NCBI RefSeq assembly: GCF_964340395.1
Contig: NC_135564.1
Location: 616,001 to 680,000 of the forward strand
DNA: 64,000 nt
Direction of reading: 5' to 3'
DNA from: Glandiceps talaboti
Taxonomy: Eukaryota; Hemichordata; Enteropneusta; Spengelidae
The notes beneath the pieces were generated by a model. It had not been told where the DNA came from, searched no databases, and saw only the letters and a program-made list of their open reading frames with translations. The position numbers and the translations under genes were made by a program. Shown here piece by piece: positions 24,270 to 36,701 of the stretch (positions within the stretch are counted from its first letter, which is position 1; each line of letters opens with the position of its first letter).

Positions 24270-26942
24270 AAACTTGGACTTAAATCATTATTGATAGATC
24301 TGAAATTCTAAAATCTGAAACTACGTTACCCTGATCATACGCGATTTCTTTGAAGTGAAGGCCCTTCCCATTAACGTCGTAGATGGCGTTGTTCGGTAAA
24401 AAGTTATTGTGCAAGTCACGCTGTTAGTGTTACATTGTATATTGACAAAATTCGTTATACATAAAAAAGCTGAGCAACTCGTGAGCATTATTAAGACGCT
24501 TTTTAAATGACGCTACTTTGTCATTTAAATTTTGTGCCAAAAATTAGTTTTACCCCATATGTTAGTATCGAAAAATGACCTCCATGAGGTGTTGCTTGGA
24601 TTTACATACCCGGGAACTGATAGCCAATCAAATCGGAGATTTGTTCTAAAATTTCAAAAACGATTTAGACAAAGAATTTTAACCTATCAGTTTAGGCTTT
24701 AGCTTTGAATGTTCGCTAGAGACTGTGAAAAAGTTTTACCCGGCCTTCGAACCTGACGGTGGTACTACGAGTACTAGCCTACTCTGTGTTGGCTCATTTT
24801 CCACGTTCGCTCTCCGCCTCCACAAGAGAGCCTCGGAGAGAGAGATCGAGGAAAAGGAGCCTACACGTATATAGTTTCTAGACTTGACGGTGGTGATGTC
24901 TATAAAAGAGTTACATGATTATCTCAACATTGTGATTAACCGAGGAAAAAAACAGTTGTAAAAAAATTTCAGTTGTGTATGAATTGTATATATGGAAATA
25001 ATTATTCAATGCTCTAGTATTATGTTGCTAGGAAAACTTCGAGCATTGAGCAAACGGGTATGTTTTGAGCTTTTGTAAAAAATGTAGTGGTAAACACAAC
25101 GAGTTCCTGGTGCAATCTACGATTTAGTTTTGGTTAATCTGATCACAGGGTCTTGAAGACGTCATTTTGACACTTTCTGCGTGACCAGGTGACAAAGTTT
25201 TCAAGTTGGCAAGACCTTGGAGGTCTAAGGGGAGTTGACATGACGGACGAATATAAACCGAACGATCTATGCTTATCTCATTCACCTCCAAGTATCTAAG
25301 TGACGTTCGATGCCCGTTGATCGTGGCAATTGAATGCTAGAGTTTAGAACGGTTTTACTGAACGATTCGTCATTTAGTGTGTACCGTGATTCCGATATGT
25401 GCAAAAATCAAACAGGTGTTTAGTGAATTATTAACAAGAGCGCCACCAACGACGACTTTTTCAGCATTCTATTATATCAGCTTGGTAAGCAACAGAGCGT
25501 TGTATATATTTCGATCAAGGACCCTGTGTACAGATATAACGTCACAACATGCTGCAAGATTGATTGGTCAGGAATGAGATCATGATAGCACATCTGTAAT
25601 ATCTTATTCTAGGGTAGATGCACCGGATTGAAAATTACTATGTATACAATATCCGCCACCCTTGTGTCTTCTGATAGTATATTTTCATTCTTCGCAGAAA
25701 CCGTGTTGACTTTGTTTATATTTGCATTGTTTGTCTTTAATACCAATATTAAGAAGTAAGTACAAGTAGTGTAATTTTTGGTACAGATTTTTTTTTTAAA
25801 TGTAGATATATAACAGGAAAATGTTTTCCGAACTGTGACACGTGAGATATCAGAAATATATATATTAGGTTTGGACAATAAAATTCGGCAAGTTGATAGT
25901 GAATGGAAATAAAACAATGTGACATCTACATGATTCGAAATATTTGTTATCAATGAGCGAGAGAAACATCGACAGTGAAAGGAAGACAGACATACAGTTG
26001 TGTAGAGACAAACGAGCTATAAAGAGACACGGAGAGAGAGTGAGAGTGGAACAGCCAGACAAATTGTGACATAGAAATTAGAGATAGAGAGAAAATATAG
26101 TCGGGGGAGGGGGGTGTACTGCTGTAAATTTATATTTTATCACAGTCCCACTGTCATAGTCTGTAATATACGACATTCGTGCAATGCTCAGTATCAGCCA
26201 GCACTTACTGGTTAAGTAGCCTGATGGGGGCTGAACAACACAGTGTATCTTATTATAGTCCACCTCTATCAACATAGAAAATAAAATAGCTCATATATTT
26301 ATAGTTCAATAATATTATTTGCCTAAATGTCAGTAATCTACATGCAGGCAGTACAACTTTACAGCCCTGGATGCAAACCAACTTTACTATGAACAAATGG
26401 GTACTTCCATCCATCGACCTTTCCACATGAGATGTATATATTTCAGCCTCAGACTGGGGCAGCGCTGTAGGCTTGCACGTTACGAAATTGGGAACAAACA
26501 CATGTTGTCGGCCTTTTTTTAGACGGAACCCCGAGGTCGGGACTTGATTCTGACATTGTCCCCTAGACAGAATCGAGTCCCGACTTACTCCGTCTAAAAG
26601 CAGAATTTAACACACGGTAGCTGTTGTCGTGTATATTTTTTCCTCTACCATTCAACCGATAGAGTACTAAAAGCCTATTCAGTACCCATAACATGGTTTC
26701 CGGTGACAGTGTAGCAACCGCCTTTGTTATGCAAATATAATCAAACAAATGGGTAAGTCATTTACTACTGTTGAAGCAATCGGCATGTTCGGTCGCCATT
26801 GCATACATAATTAATGTGTTGCTAGGGGTCGACAACTACCTGTTTGTACACTGAAGCGATCTGATCGTCGGAGAAGTTATCAGAAACTGGACACGCGTCT
26901 ACGACTCTGTGTTTTTCGGGATTGAAATTAAACCAATTTAAC
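24270..26942. other. Between paralogue 2 and the complete DUF4542 gene; no gene seen
   Basis: Only short frames on both strands. A TTTTTCAG acceptor-like and CTTG|GTAAGC donor-like pair near 25,460-25,485 could mark a small untranslated exon but has no coding support. The notable structure is the hairpin at 26,517-26,599, about 345 bases upstream of the DUF4542 start codon. Confidence 0.45.
26517..26599. repeat. 83-bp near-perfect hairpin
   Basis: Outer arms TTTTAGACGGA (26,517-26,527) and TCCGTCTAAAA (26,589-26,599) are exact complements. The inner 17-base arm GTCGGGACTTGATTCTG pairs with CAGAATCGAGTCCCGAC with one change that would be a G-U pair in RNA. The apical loop is 15 bases and the internal loop is 8 by 4. 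Size and shape resemble a small foldback element or a precursor-like RNA hairpin. There is no evidence of transcription. Confidence 0.85.
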
Positions 26943-29900
26943 ATGGAAGAAGAGAACGAAAACAAACCAGAAGAACAACAGGAAGGAGAGGCACAACAGG
27001 AAGAAGGGCAAGAGGTACAGGGTGACGAGGAAAAAAAGGTATGTGGCAATTATGTGAACAACACCTACCGTTTGTATTACCACCGAATTTCATAACCACG
27101 AATGGTCCTTTATGTAATTTATCTTACATTTTGTGTGTACAGGAGGAGAACGATTCAAAAAAGAAGACTAAGAAGAAACAGAAACCCCCGCAGAAACCAC
27201 ACAGAGGGCCACCAACGCCAACACCAGAGGACCTTCGAGAGCTGGAACAGGGCTTCATTCTTGACAACATAGCAGTGAACTCAATATCGAAAGACTACGC
27301 CAACACACAACCTAAATTAGGACCAGCTATACCCCCATACAATTCACAGAAAGACAAACACGTTAAGGATTACTTCGAATTTGTTCAAGTCGATGGAACT
27401 CTGGAAAAAACAGCACAGGTAAAGAACAATTTCTGTCGTCTGAAATTGATAGTTTATATTGAAGACCTGTATATGCATATGTACAGCCGTCATGGACATT
27501 CCGCCATTGTTGATTTTGTAATGTGAGTAACCCCCCTGTTTGTTATTATATTTCGTACGAACACAACTTTGCGGTCTTTACAAATAAAGTGTGAGCCTTA
27601 CTACGCTTTAATAAACATTACAAATTCCTTTCTCACATCACACAGGATTAACGAACATTTTTTATTCCAGAATCGTTGTTACAGAGAGACATATTATTCA
27701 AAGATTATCAAGACATAGAAACTCAAATGATCCCCACCCTCACATCACCCCTCGTTCTCCTAGATTACTATCTTAAATTTACATATACACATAGAGATAC
27801 GTCAATAAAAACACAGTTTAAATTGATATTACAAAATGGCCGCTATTATAATCACGTGAAGCAACCTTCGCGACGCTTCAGGTCATGAGATACTAGTATA
27901 TGCTACTACTGTGTGTACTGTGTTTACTCAAAATCAAAACAAAATGCCAAATCTTAACACGGACAGTTTGTATCTTTTATAAAATATTATAACTTAATCT
28001 CGTAAATTAGTGCAAATAGATTAGTAGATCAAATTATAATCAATGCAACATTTACACAGGGATTATTTTCTGACAGCTCAGTTGTATTGGTACATCCTTC
28101 AGTTTCAACTATATTGAATATGCAAAATATGTATGAATGAAATAAAATGTGTATAAATTTGATATAATAATTACCCTACTAGTAAATGACGAAAAGATGG
28201 TTTCATTACTTATTTAGCATTTTTTCTTATGAGTTGTTTAAATTCTGATATTTTACTGTCTACAATTGTTGTATACCAAGTGTCCTAATTAAATAACATC
28301 AAATAAACCATTTGTACAAATATCTATATTTTCTTGTAAATTGAAGATAAAATGTCATAAATGTGTATCTTTATTGATAGGACAATGGTGGATGTTCAAT
28401 TGATGGACCAGTTATTGATAGATTCATAGAATCCGGTGCAGGTTATCAATATTTATCAAGGCGAAATGCAGCTGGAGCAGGTATGTATGGGCACCACACT
28501 TACAGTCTGTTTCACATTAGTGTTCACTGGCTCTGTTTGATACAACCATGCTGAAACCAATAAGAAACTGTAGATTCTACACCTAAGATAGCAAGATCGC
28601 AATTTCTACAGACATTTAAATGTACTGTAACTAGATGCAGTCATATTGGTGCTAATGTTTAAATGTCTGTATGGTGGCATGTTAGTTCATTTCACTTTGA
28701 CAAAATGTTGCAAGAAACTGTATTCATTCAACTTTCTACCTTAAAGTGTAGCATGTGCAGGTTTTTTTATTGGTTTCTGCATGGTGGCACCAGTCAGTGA
28801 ACACTAACAATAATAGGTTGTATATATACATTTGTAGTTTATGAAACAGATTATTTTATTTACTCCTTTAACTTGTGTACATGTCACCACAATGTCAGAT
28901 GTATGTACTATAGATAATACACAGCCTTATAGTATCTTGACTTTTCTCTCTGAACTTTTGTCTTTTTTTCTGAAAGAAAAGGGTAGTATGGTACATTTTT
29001 AGACATACTCCAAGTGGGGGAGTGATATCAACTGGCACATAGCATATATTTACCACACATTGATCTAAACTTTTCATAAACAATCGCCATTCCATTTGTT
29101 GATACATTTTGTTTTATAAAGTAGATTTCCAAAGGGATTGACATGATTTGATGTCATGTGACTAAACTATTGTATTAGCTGAACAAAAAGGATTATATTA
29201 GGTATTGTGTATTAATGATACAACTGTAATCAACATAAGCAGTCAGTGAACAGACACAAATAAATACACTTGTTTGAATGCTTAGGAACTCCAAGGGAGT
29301 ATGTTTGTTTGTTAGAATACCAATGCATAGAATATCACTTAACAGTGTTTGTTTAAAATCCACTCAGCATGCATAGAATTGTTTACAAGAACCCAGGCCA
29401 TCACAGTTTTCCTTGGTTTCATTGTGTTGTTTCTTACAACTTGTTCTCAAATGACCATAACCATTACATGAATACTTTGACCAAATACTTAGATGATAAC
29501 ACCTCAGAGTTGTTCACATGATCATTCCAACTAATTGAATGTTATTGTATAACTATCAAAGCTTTAGTAGCAATTTTTCTGTATAAATTGTAGAGTTCAA
29601 CTTTGTTGCTATGGGGAGGGGGGAGGGGGTGTTTTGTTTCAAGATACTGGCTTGACAAACAAAAATGAAATCTGTCTTTCATACTGACTGTGACTAGGCT
29701 GACATGGTGTAGCTCAGTGATGCTGTGACCTGGTCAAAATTGCAGTGAGCTCAGTGATGTAGCAACCTGGTTGAAATTGCAACCAATCATGCTGCAGCTT
29801 AGTGGTGCAGCAAATAGATTGAAATTACAACTTCATAAAGGAACTGTAAATAATACACTAGAAAACTGATAATTTTTCTCCTCTTTTCAAATGAACTTAT

Positions 29901-30083
29901 CCATGGTTTTAACTCTGTTATTTAGGTCACTCAGCAGATGGTGTAGATGGACATGCCCAATTTATGCAAGATGTGAAACCAAACTTTGGTTGGCATGGTC
30001 AGTTTGGATTTAGGAGAAACTCTCCCTGGCTAAGAAAGAGTCCATCATGTTTTGGTACTGACGCACGGTCTCCAACACACTGA
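26943..30083 (+). CDS. C17orf98: DUF4542 / C17orf98-like protein, complete four-exon gene
   Basis: Exons 26,943-27,038, 27,143-27,418, 28,381-28,480 and 29,926-30,083 have clean GT-AG sites and consistent phases (0, 0, 1) and give 209 residues. Residues 1-32 are Glu/Gln-rich, followed by a Lys-rich linker. The conserved part has LRELEQGFILDNIAVN (about 64-79), LGPAIPPYNSQKDKHVKDYF, then GYQYLSRRN, and a C-terminus with GQFGFRRNSPWLRKS and CFG. This pattern matches, from memory, human C17orf98 (DUF4542, about 154 residues), so the acidic N-terminus is extra. Its function is not established; testis or ciliary roles are only inference. AATAAA lies at 30,514. It is the last of three copies of the conserved exon. 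Confidence 0.85.
28517..28807. mobile_element. 291-bp MITE-like element with terminal inverted repeats
   Basis: The termini TTAGTGTTCACTG (28,517-28,529) and CAGTGAACACTAA (28,795-28,807) are exact inverted repeats. A second inner pair, CCATGCTGAAACCAATAA (28,546-28,563) and 28,767-28,784, matches in 17 of 18. A third pair, CAGACATTTAAA and TTTAAATGTCTG, lies at 28,609 and 28,658. The element sits in intron 3 of the DUF4542 gene. No coding frame is inside and no certain target-site duplication is visible, so the superfamily is unassigned. Confidence 0.75.
29710..29831. repeat. Degenerate tandem repeat, three copies of about 37-47 bases
   Basis: Units begin AGCTCAGTGATG, AGCTCAGTGATG and AGCTTAGTGGTG, and each contains a TTGAAATT- or CAAAATT-type tail. 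It lies in intron 3 of the DUF4542 gene, upstream of the last exon. Confidence 0.65.
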
Positions 30084-30513
30084 TTGACGGATAGATAGAT
30101 ATGATATGATATGATAGAATCTCTGGACATTTACCATAAAACAAAGAAAGCATATTTGCTTTACAATGTGCACAAACAACATTTCATCTTTGTCACATTC
30201 CCATGAATAGAGAAGTGAGAACTAGAGAGTCTTTACTTTCTGCAAACATCATTGAAGAGAACTCAACATGAAATGGATATAGTAATTTCCCTCCAACAAT
30301 CATGCTAATGTTTACCTCCTGAATACCATCATACAGTGATAATAATATCATAATAATATTAAGAATAATAATGGAACATATTGCTTTGCTACCAAATAAT
30401 GAAACGTAATTTTGTATCTGCTTCATGTTGCAATTAACTCAACCGAGTTGAGTAGTTTTTTTGTTATCGTTTTGATTTCTTAAAATCACTGTTTTATATC
30501 TAAATTTTACCAA

Positions 30514-30519
30514 AATAAA
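30514..30519 (+). terminator. Poly(A) signal of the DUF4542 gene
   Basis: AATAAA about 430 bases after the stop codon, in AT-rich 3' sequence. It is the first canonical signal after the stop. Cleavage site not determined. Confidence 0.5.
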
Positions 30520-32179
30520 TGCGATGTGTTATTACCACTGTTTATCAGTTTCTAGATTATCTGTATATTTGAGTGAGTTGATTCTCTTAATTATCTGTTA
30601 TACTTAGTTCGACTTGAAAGTCAAGAAACTTGAAAACATGCTTATTACACAGTATATCAACATGGTGTATGATGTTTATCAACATGTAATAGCATATTTA
30701 GCACAGTATATCAACATGGTGTATGGTGTTTATCAACATGGAATAGCATATTTATCACAGTATATTAACATGGTATAGTATGTATCATGCACTTCATTTC
30801 AAGTTTCTGGAAAAATTTGTCTTTCCTACAATGCACATCACATATAAAAACAATTGCCTCAAGTAGTTGCTGCTGTCTGGTTTTCAGTATTGATAAATTG
30901 TTGAGCGTGGTTAGTAATGTTAAGCCATGGCTTAGCAGTGTGTATGTGATTAGACTGAGTGAGTCATCTTTCTTCTAGTCCATGTGTTCACTTACTGAAT
31001 GTTAAAGTGGCCATATGGATATGAGGATTTGGTATTTATTTTGGATTTTTCATTTATAAAACAATTTTATCATGGCTTCCGACTTAAAACGCAATGTGAA
31101 ACAACAAACCAAGTCTGTTTGTAACGCAATAAAAAGATTAATAAATGTGTAAAATGTTTGTACAAAACTGAACAAATATTCAGCCATTTTAGTTTTAAAT
31201 GTTTGTATGTACGATAATAAACATAAAAATTGTTTAGCTTTTTGCAATATATTGAGTTACAAACACAGACTTGGTCAATGTTGTTTCACATTCATTTTTC
31301 AAATAGGAAAATCCAAAATAAATACCCACTCCTCATCTATATAGCCACGTTAATGTGAAATATGCCTCAGAAATAAACTATTCAAAGTGCTGCTGTTACT
31401 TTATTCAAGAAAACTTCAACCTATTCTATGTGAAAATAAAGTAAACAAATCGGGGTCGGTCACCTTAAACATTTTTTAAATAGACGTAAAAATGTTATCA
31501 CGATGATATACACAAGATGATATACACAATATCTTTCTGCCCTTAACAGTCTGTGAATGGGATTGACCATAATGGAAGGGGGCAACCTTCTTCTCCTTCA
31601 TAAATACAGTCCTCAAAATTATTAAATTCATACTGGCAGCATAGCAGCAGAGGGAAGTGAAATATATATACAATGTATGTAGTTTTAAAACCCGACACTG
31701 CAGATCTTACAAACTAATATCTACTATGCTTGACACATTGTCTCTTTTGTAAATAAATCTGGCATCAGTCTCCTCATATTATCTCCTTATATAGGTCTTC
31801 TCATTAATCTGGATACCCAATGGGTAAACAAAAGAGAATGCAAAAGACAAAGAAGGCTGGGACTTGATCTGAATATTTGTTTATATGCCAATATATTTAT
31901 CTTTATGTTTGTGTTATTATTGACAAGGAATATTCTGAGTCATAATCTTGAAAGACAGCTACTGGGGAATTGGTATTTTTCTGGACTATGATATCATCCT
32001 AACCAGCCATTCATTGAACTATGATATCATCCTAACAAGCCATTTGGGCTTCTCTTCCATTATGGTATGTCTGAGTGATACATCTATGTATGCTGATAGC
32101 GTGAAGAGATTCTTTTTATTCAATGAATGTAAAATATCTCAATAACCACACCAATTAATTTGAATAATGAATAAAAGAC
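30520..32179. other. Convergent intergenic region between DUF4542 gene and NIFK
   Basis: The two genes point at each other. No coding exon is seen. Short imperfect repeats occur: a roughly 62-bp unit with CAGTATATCAACATGGTGTATG at about 30,650-30,780 (two and a half copies), and a 33-bp duplication containing CTATGATATCATCCTAAC at 31,983-32,046. Confidence 0.5.
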
Positions 32180-32185
32180 TTTATT
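32180..32185 (-). terminator. Poly(A) signal of NIFK
   Basis: TTTATT on the plus strand, AATAAA on the minus strand, about 50 bases past the NIFK stop codon. The spacing implies a very short 3' untranslated region. Confidence 0.6.
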
Positions 32186-32233
32186 GTCTCTTGGTAAATA
32201 AACAAGGTACCCCTCAAATAATAGTTATTTTGT

Positions 32234-35200
32234 TCATTTTCTTGGTCTCTTCTTTCCAACACTTGTCCGTTTTTGTGAGTCCTTAGATTTCTTTTTGCTG
32301 CTTGATGACTGTGTCGGTGTTTGTAATGATTCGTCTGATTCTTTGGAACTTGAAGTCTTTAAATCCAGTCTTTTACTACGTCTTATAATCTTTGCTGGAG
32401 TGGTGGTTTCTTTGTCATCTTTTTTCACCTTCTTTGGGGGTTCTGAAACATCAGACTCCTCAGCTGGCTTTGATGTGTCATCATCTGCTGGATCTGACTG
32501 TAATTAGAATAAGGAAACAATATCTTCAGATCAATAAAAGTGTAGTGACATCACTATTTGCAATACTTTATACATAGAGGTATGGTACTTTTAGTGACAT
32601 CACTATTTGCTATACTTTATACATAGAGGTATGGTACTTTTAGTGACATCACTATTTGCAATACTTTATACATAGAGGTATGGTACTTTTAGTGACATCA
32701 CTATTTGCAATACTTTATACATAGAGGTATGGTACTTTTAGTGACATCACTATTTGCAATACTTTATACATAGAGGTATGGTACTTTTAGTGACATCACT
32801 ATTTGCTATACTTTATACATAGAGGTATGGTACTTTTAGTGACATCACTATTTGCAATACTTTATACATAGAGGTATGGTACTTTTAGTGACATCACTAT
32901 TTGCTATACTTTATACATAGAGGTATGGTACTTTTAGTGACATCACTATTTGCAATACTTTATACATAGAGGTATGGTACTTTTAGTGACATCACTATTT
33001 GCAATACTTTATACATAGAGGTATGGTACTTTTAGTGACATCACTATTTGCAATACTTTATACATAGAGGTATGGTACTTTTAGTGACATCACTATTTGC
33101 TATACTTTATACATAGAGGTATGGTACTTTTAGTGACATCACTATTTGCAATACTTTATACATAGAGGTATGGTACTTTTAGTGACATCACTATTTGCAA
33201 TACTTTATACATAGAGGTATGGTACTTTTAGTGACATCACTATTTGCTATACTTTATACATAGAGGTATGGTACTTTTAGTGACATCACTATTTGCAATA
33301 CTTTATACATAGAGGTATGGTACTTTTAGTGACATCACTATTTGCTATACTTTATACATAGAGGTATGGTACTTTTAGTGACATCACTATTTGCAATACT
33401 TTATACATAGAGGTATGGTACTTTTAGTGACATCACTATTTGCAATACTTTATACATAGAGGTATGGTACTTTTAGTGACATCACTATTTGCAATACTTT
33501 ATACATAGAGGTATGGTACTTTTAGTGACATCACTATTTGCAATACTTTATACATAGAGGTATGGTACTTTTAGTGACATCACTATTTGCTATACTTTAT
33601 ACATAGAGGTATGGTACTTTTAGTGACATCACTATTTGCAATACTTTATACATAGAGGTATGGTACTTTTAGTGACATCACTATTTGCTATACTTTATAC
33701 ATAGAGGTATGGTACTTTTAGTGACATCACTATTTGCTATACTTTATACATAGAGGTATGGTACTTTTAGTGACATCACTATTTGCAATGGTTTATACAT
33801 AGAGGTATGGTACTTTTAGTGACATCACTATTTGCAATACTTTATACATAGAGGTATGGTACTTTTAGTGACATCACTATTTGCAATACTTTATACATAG
33901 AGGTATGGTACTTTTACAGTTACACATTGGTTTACAGAAGAACGCAAGTGTTGGCATATCATTTAATGCAGAACACAATACTCATGTTTTTACTAATGTT
34001 GGGGAACCCCAGTAACAGAAACGGTGACATCAGATAACACTAGCATATTTTCCCATTGCATTGCACATAACATGTTTGTTAGGGAACCCATGTGAAATGG
34101 GTGGGAACCAAGGTAGACTTTACTTACTTACCAAGGTAGACTTTACCTACTTATGCCTTAAAAAAACATTGACTACATAAAATTACTATCTCTTTATGAT
34201 TGCAAAACGTATGTATATTGACTTGTTGTGACAAGGCTCCTTAGCACACTCATATTTTGCTTGGCTGAAAAAAGAGAAATATTAAGGAATAATATCTCAT
34301 TGTAAATTGTGTAAAGAATCACCTCATCCATTGGGTAAGTTTAACTGGTTTGTTGAAAACTATGCTGCACATAAAAAGTTGTTGAATATTGACTTCATCA
34401 CTATTGTTGAAGTATACTTACATATCCATCAAAATCCCAATCTATTCCCATGGCTCTTAGTCTGTTTTTAGTCCGTTTTTGTTTCTGTAGAAGTTTCTTC
34501 TTGGATTTCTCAAGTCTCTCAGGATTCTTGATAAGGCTGTTGTGTCTTTCTAAGGCTAACTTATGTGCAATTGGTTTCTTAAACATTCTATTCCACCCCT
34601 TGAACAAGTCTGGCCACACTTTCTCTTTTGGAATAAATTTACCTGCAAAATGCCAAAAATAATTTTATTATTAGATTTTTATTTATGTCAAATATTCATA
34701 TTGCAAGGATGACAACACAAACACACAGTGACACACACACATGCACACGCAGACACATGCACATGCAGACACAGACAGACGTAGTCATGCGCAGACAGAC
34801 ATGCAGACAGACAGACAGAAACGCACACACAGACATGCATACACACATATTATATACATACATACATACATACAGACAGACATGCACACACACACACACA
34901 CACACAGACAGACATAGTGATAATGTTGAAATTGTCTCGTTAAATGTGAATACACGACATCTCTTAAACCATAATTTGTACTTACATTTCAGAAGTTTAT
35001 GGTACATCAAATAATTATTCATTGTTTCAGCAACAATCTTTGCAACTTCTTCAAACTCAAATTCTATAAATGCATAACCTTTGGAGTTGCCGGACTGAGA
35101 CAATAGGAAAAAGAAAGAAAGAATTACATCAAAACTTTAATTTTTTCTTCAATCTCCTCATCTTTGAAATAGCATTTACTAATTATTTCATACTCAGCTC

Positions 35201-36701
35201 TCCATTGGTTTCTTTGTTATTTAAAGTATGCAAAATTACAAAAATCAACACATTTTTGTTGATACCAGTGAAAATTTGGGGTTACCTTCCAATTTTTTTT
35301 TTACTTTATGAAAGTAGAAATTTTCATTTGCTTTAGTGAAGAAACTGTGGATTTCATTGGACTTACTATGCTAAGATAGAGGTGAGTTTCAGCACCTCAT
35401 CCGAAGTTGGTGTCAAAATCAGAATTGCTAAAAATCACCTTAGAGAGAGTATCTGAGGCTGACTTCATTTTTCAGAGCCAGATTCGAAAATGTTGGACAA
35501 CCTTCGATGAAAATCAGCATTAAAAAAAAAACAATAGGACAGTAAAATAAAGTTATTTTGGAATGGTAAAACTACATTGGAACGGATTATTGTAGGTTAT
35601 CAGAAAGTTTCAAAACTAGCACTGAAAAAGACATCAGGATCAAATAATTATATTGTTTTCGAAGTAATTTTATCTAATTCTGGTTCTGTTAAACATGCTG
35701 AGGTTCAGGACACTGAGAGTGGACTCTACCAATATCCTCTGGGTATACAAGAAAACGTTAATTCAGATTACTTCAACTTGTCATTCTACTAATTGTACCT
35801 TTTTACTTCTACTGAGTCGTAATCTGGTAACTGTTCCAAACTGAGAAAAGAATTGTTTCATCTGTGGTTCAAAGAATCCATGAGGTATATGCTTCAAATA
35901 TACAACACCACGACCTTCACTTGATGACTGGTCTACCTGTAAAATGATTTGATTAATAGTCTTGATAAGTTAATATATGTTCTCAATAATATTTCATGTG
36001 TACTTTTGTTGTAATATATTTACACACCAGGTTAACAGCTTGGTAATAATGCATGTTTTGTTATTTTACTGAGATGATTTCTCCAAAAATGGAAAATATT
36101 TGTATGGATTTTACAACAAAGCAAATATTGGTAGATAGGTATAATCATGAAAATAATAATCTTAATAGTATTAAAAAGTTAGTTAGGACAGTTTCTCTTT
36201 TGAAGATTGACTTTGAAATAACATGATTGGACTTTGTGAAATCATATAAAATGTTTACAGTTTCAGTTATGAAACACCACAACCAGGAATATATTACTAT
36301 TTAGAGAATATTTATAATGTCTCAAGACTCTCGTGGCAGCTGATGAATAATCTATTGCGGTCTTCACACACACACCAAAGTGACAAATATATATGTGAAT
36401 CCATACCAAGGAACTTTCACATTATCAATGGGTGTTTTTTTTGTTTAGTGTAGATAAAAATCTGATAGAAAGCCTGAAAGGGTTCATTACACTTCCTGAA
36501 CATCCAGCATCGATGCCAATGACTAGAATATCATCGACCACGGCGATAATTAACATATGTGTCATGTATTTCTGTTAAAAAACATACCTTTGTTTTTATA
36601 TCTTTCACTTTTTTCTCAAACTCGGCCTGTTTTTCGGTGTCAAGTGCTAATTCAAGCTTCGGTTTTTTATCCCCAGACGCACGTTTTCTCTTTGACGCCA
36701 T
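32234..36701 (-). CDS. NIFK: NIFK, nucleolar RRM protein (MKI67 FHA-domain interacting)
   Basis: Five exons, 36,588-36,701, 35,799-35,936, 34,986-35,094, 34,422-34,642 and 32,234-32,497, join in phase to 281 residues (human about 293). ATG 36,701 starts [15 protein letters not shown]. An RRM spans about 48-125: RNP2-like VVYLKHIP at 49-56, then [16 protein letters not shown], and RNP1 SKGYAFIEF at 88-96. A conserved basic helix follows ([14 protein letters not shown], about 128-141; [12 protein letters not shown]), then a charged Ser/Lys-rich tail with QTPT and a terminal KKRPRK. The family acts in pre-60S ribosome assembly in the nucleolus and, in vertebrates, binds the Ki-67 FHA domain. It lies head-to-head with MDH1B, 372 bases between start codons. 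Confidence 0.95.
32543..33914. repeat. 49-bp minisatellite, exactly 28 copies, in NIFK intron 4
   Basis: 1,372 bases equal 28 units of 49. The unit starts TAGTGACATCACTATTTGC and ends AGAGGTATGGTACTTT. Units are nearly identical; the main variant is CAATAC versus CTATAC, and one unit (about 33,790) has CAATGG. Each unit starts with inverted arms TAGTGA and TCACTA around CA, so each can make a small cruciform. Homogeneity points to recent expansion or gene conversion. Confidence 0.97.
34720..34915. repeat. Compound CA/CAGA/CATA microsatellite in NIFK intron 3
   Basis: Mixed ACAC, CAGACAGA and CATACATA runs. His/Thr-rich and Val/Cys-rich frames across it are artefacts. A 24-base duplication (ACCAAGGTAGACTTTAC) lies further along, near 34,108-34,155 in intron 4. 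Confidence 0.9.

Noticed and set aside
25609-25953. 114-codon minus-strand frame
   Set aside because: AT-driven Ile/Asn/Thr/Lys composition with no recognisable domain or signal.
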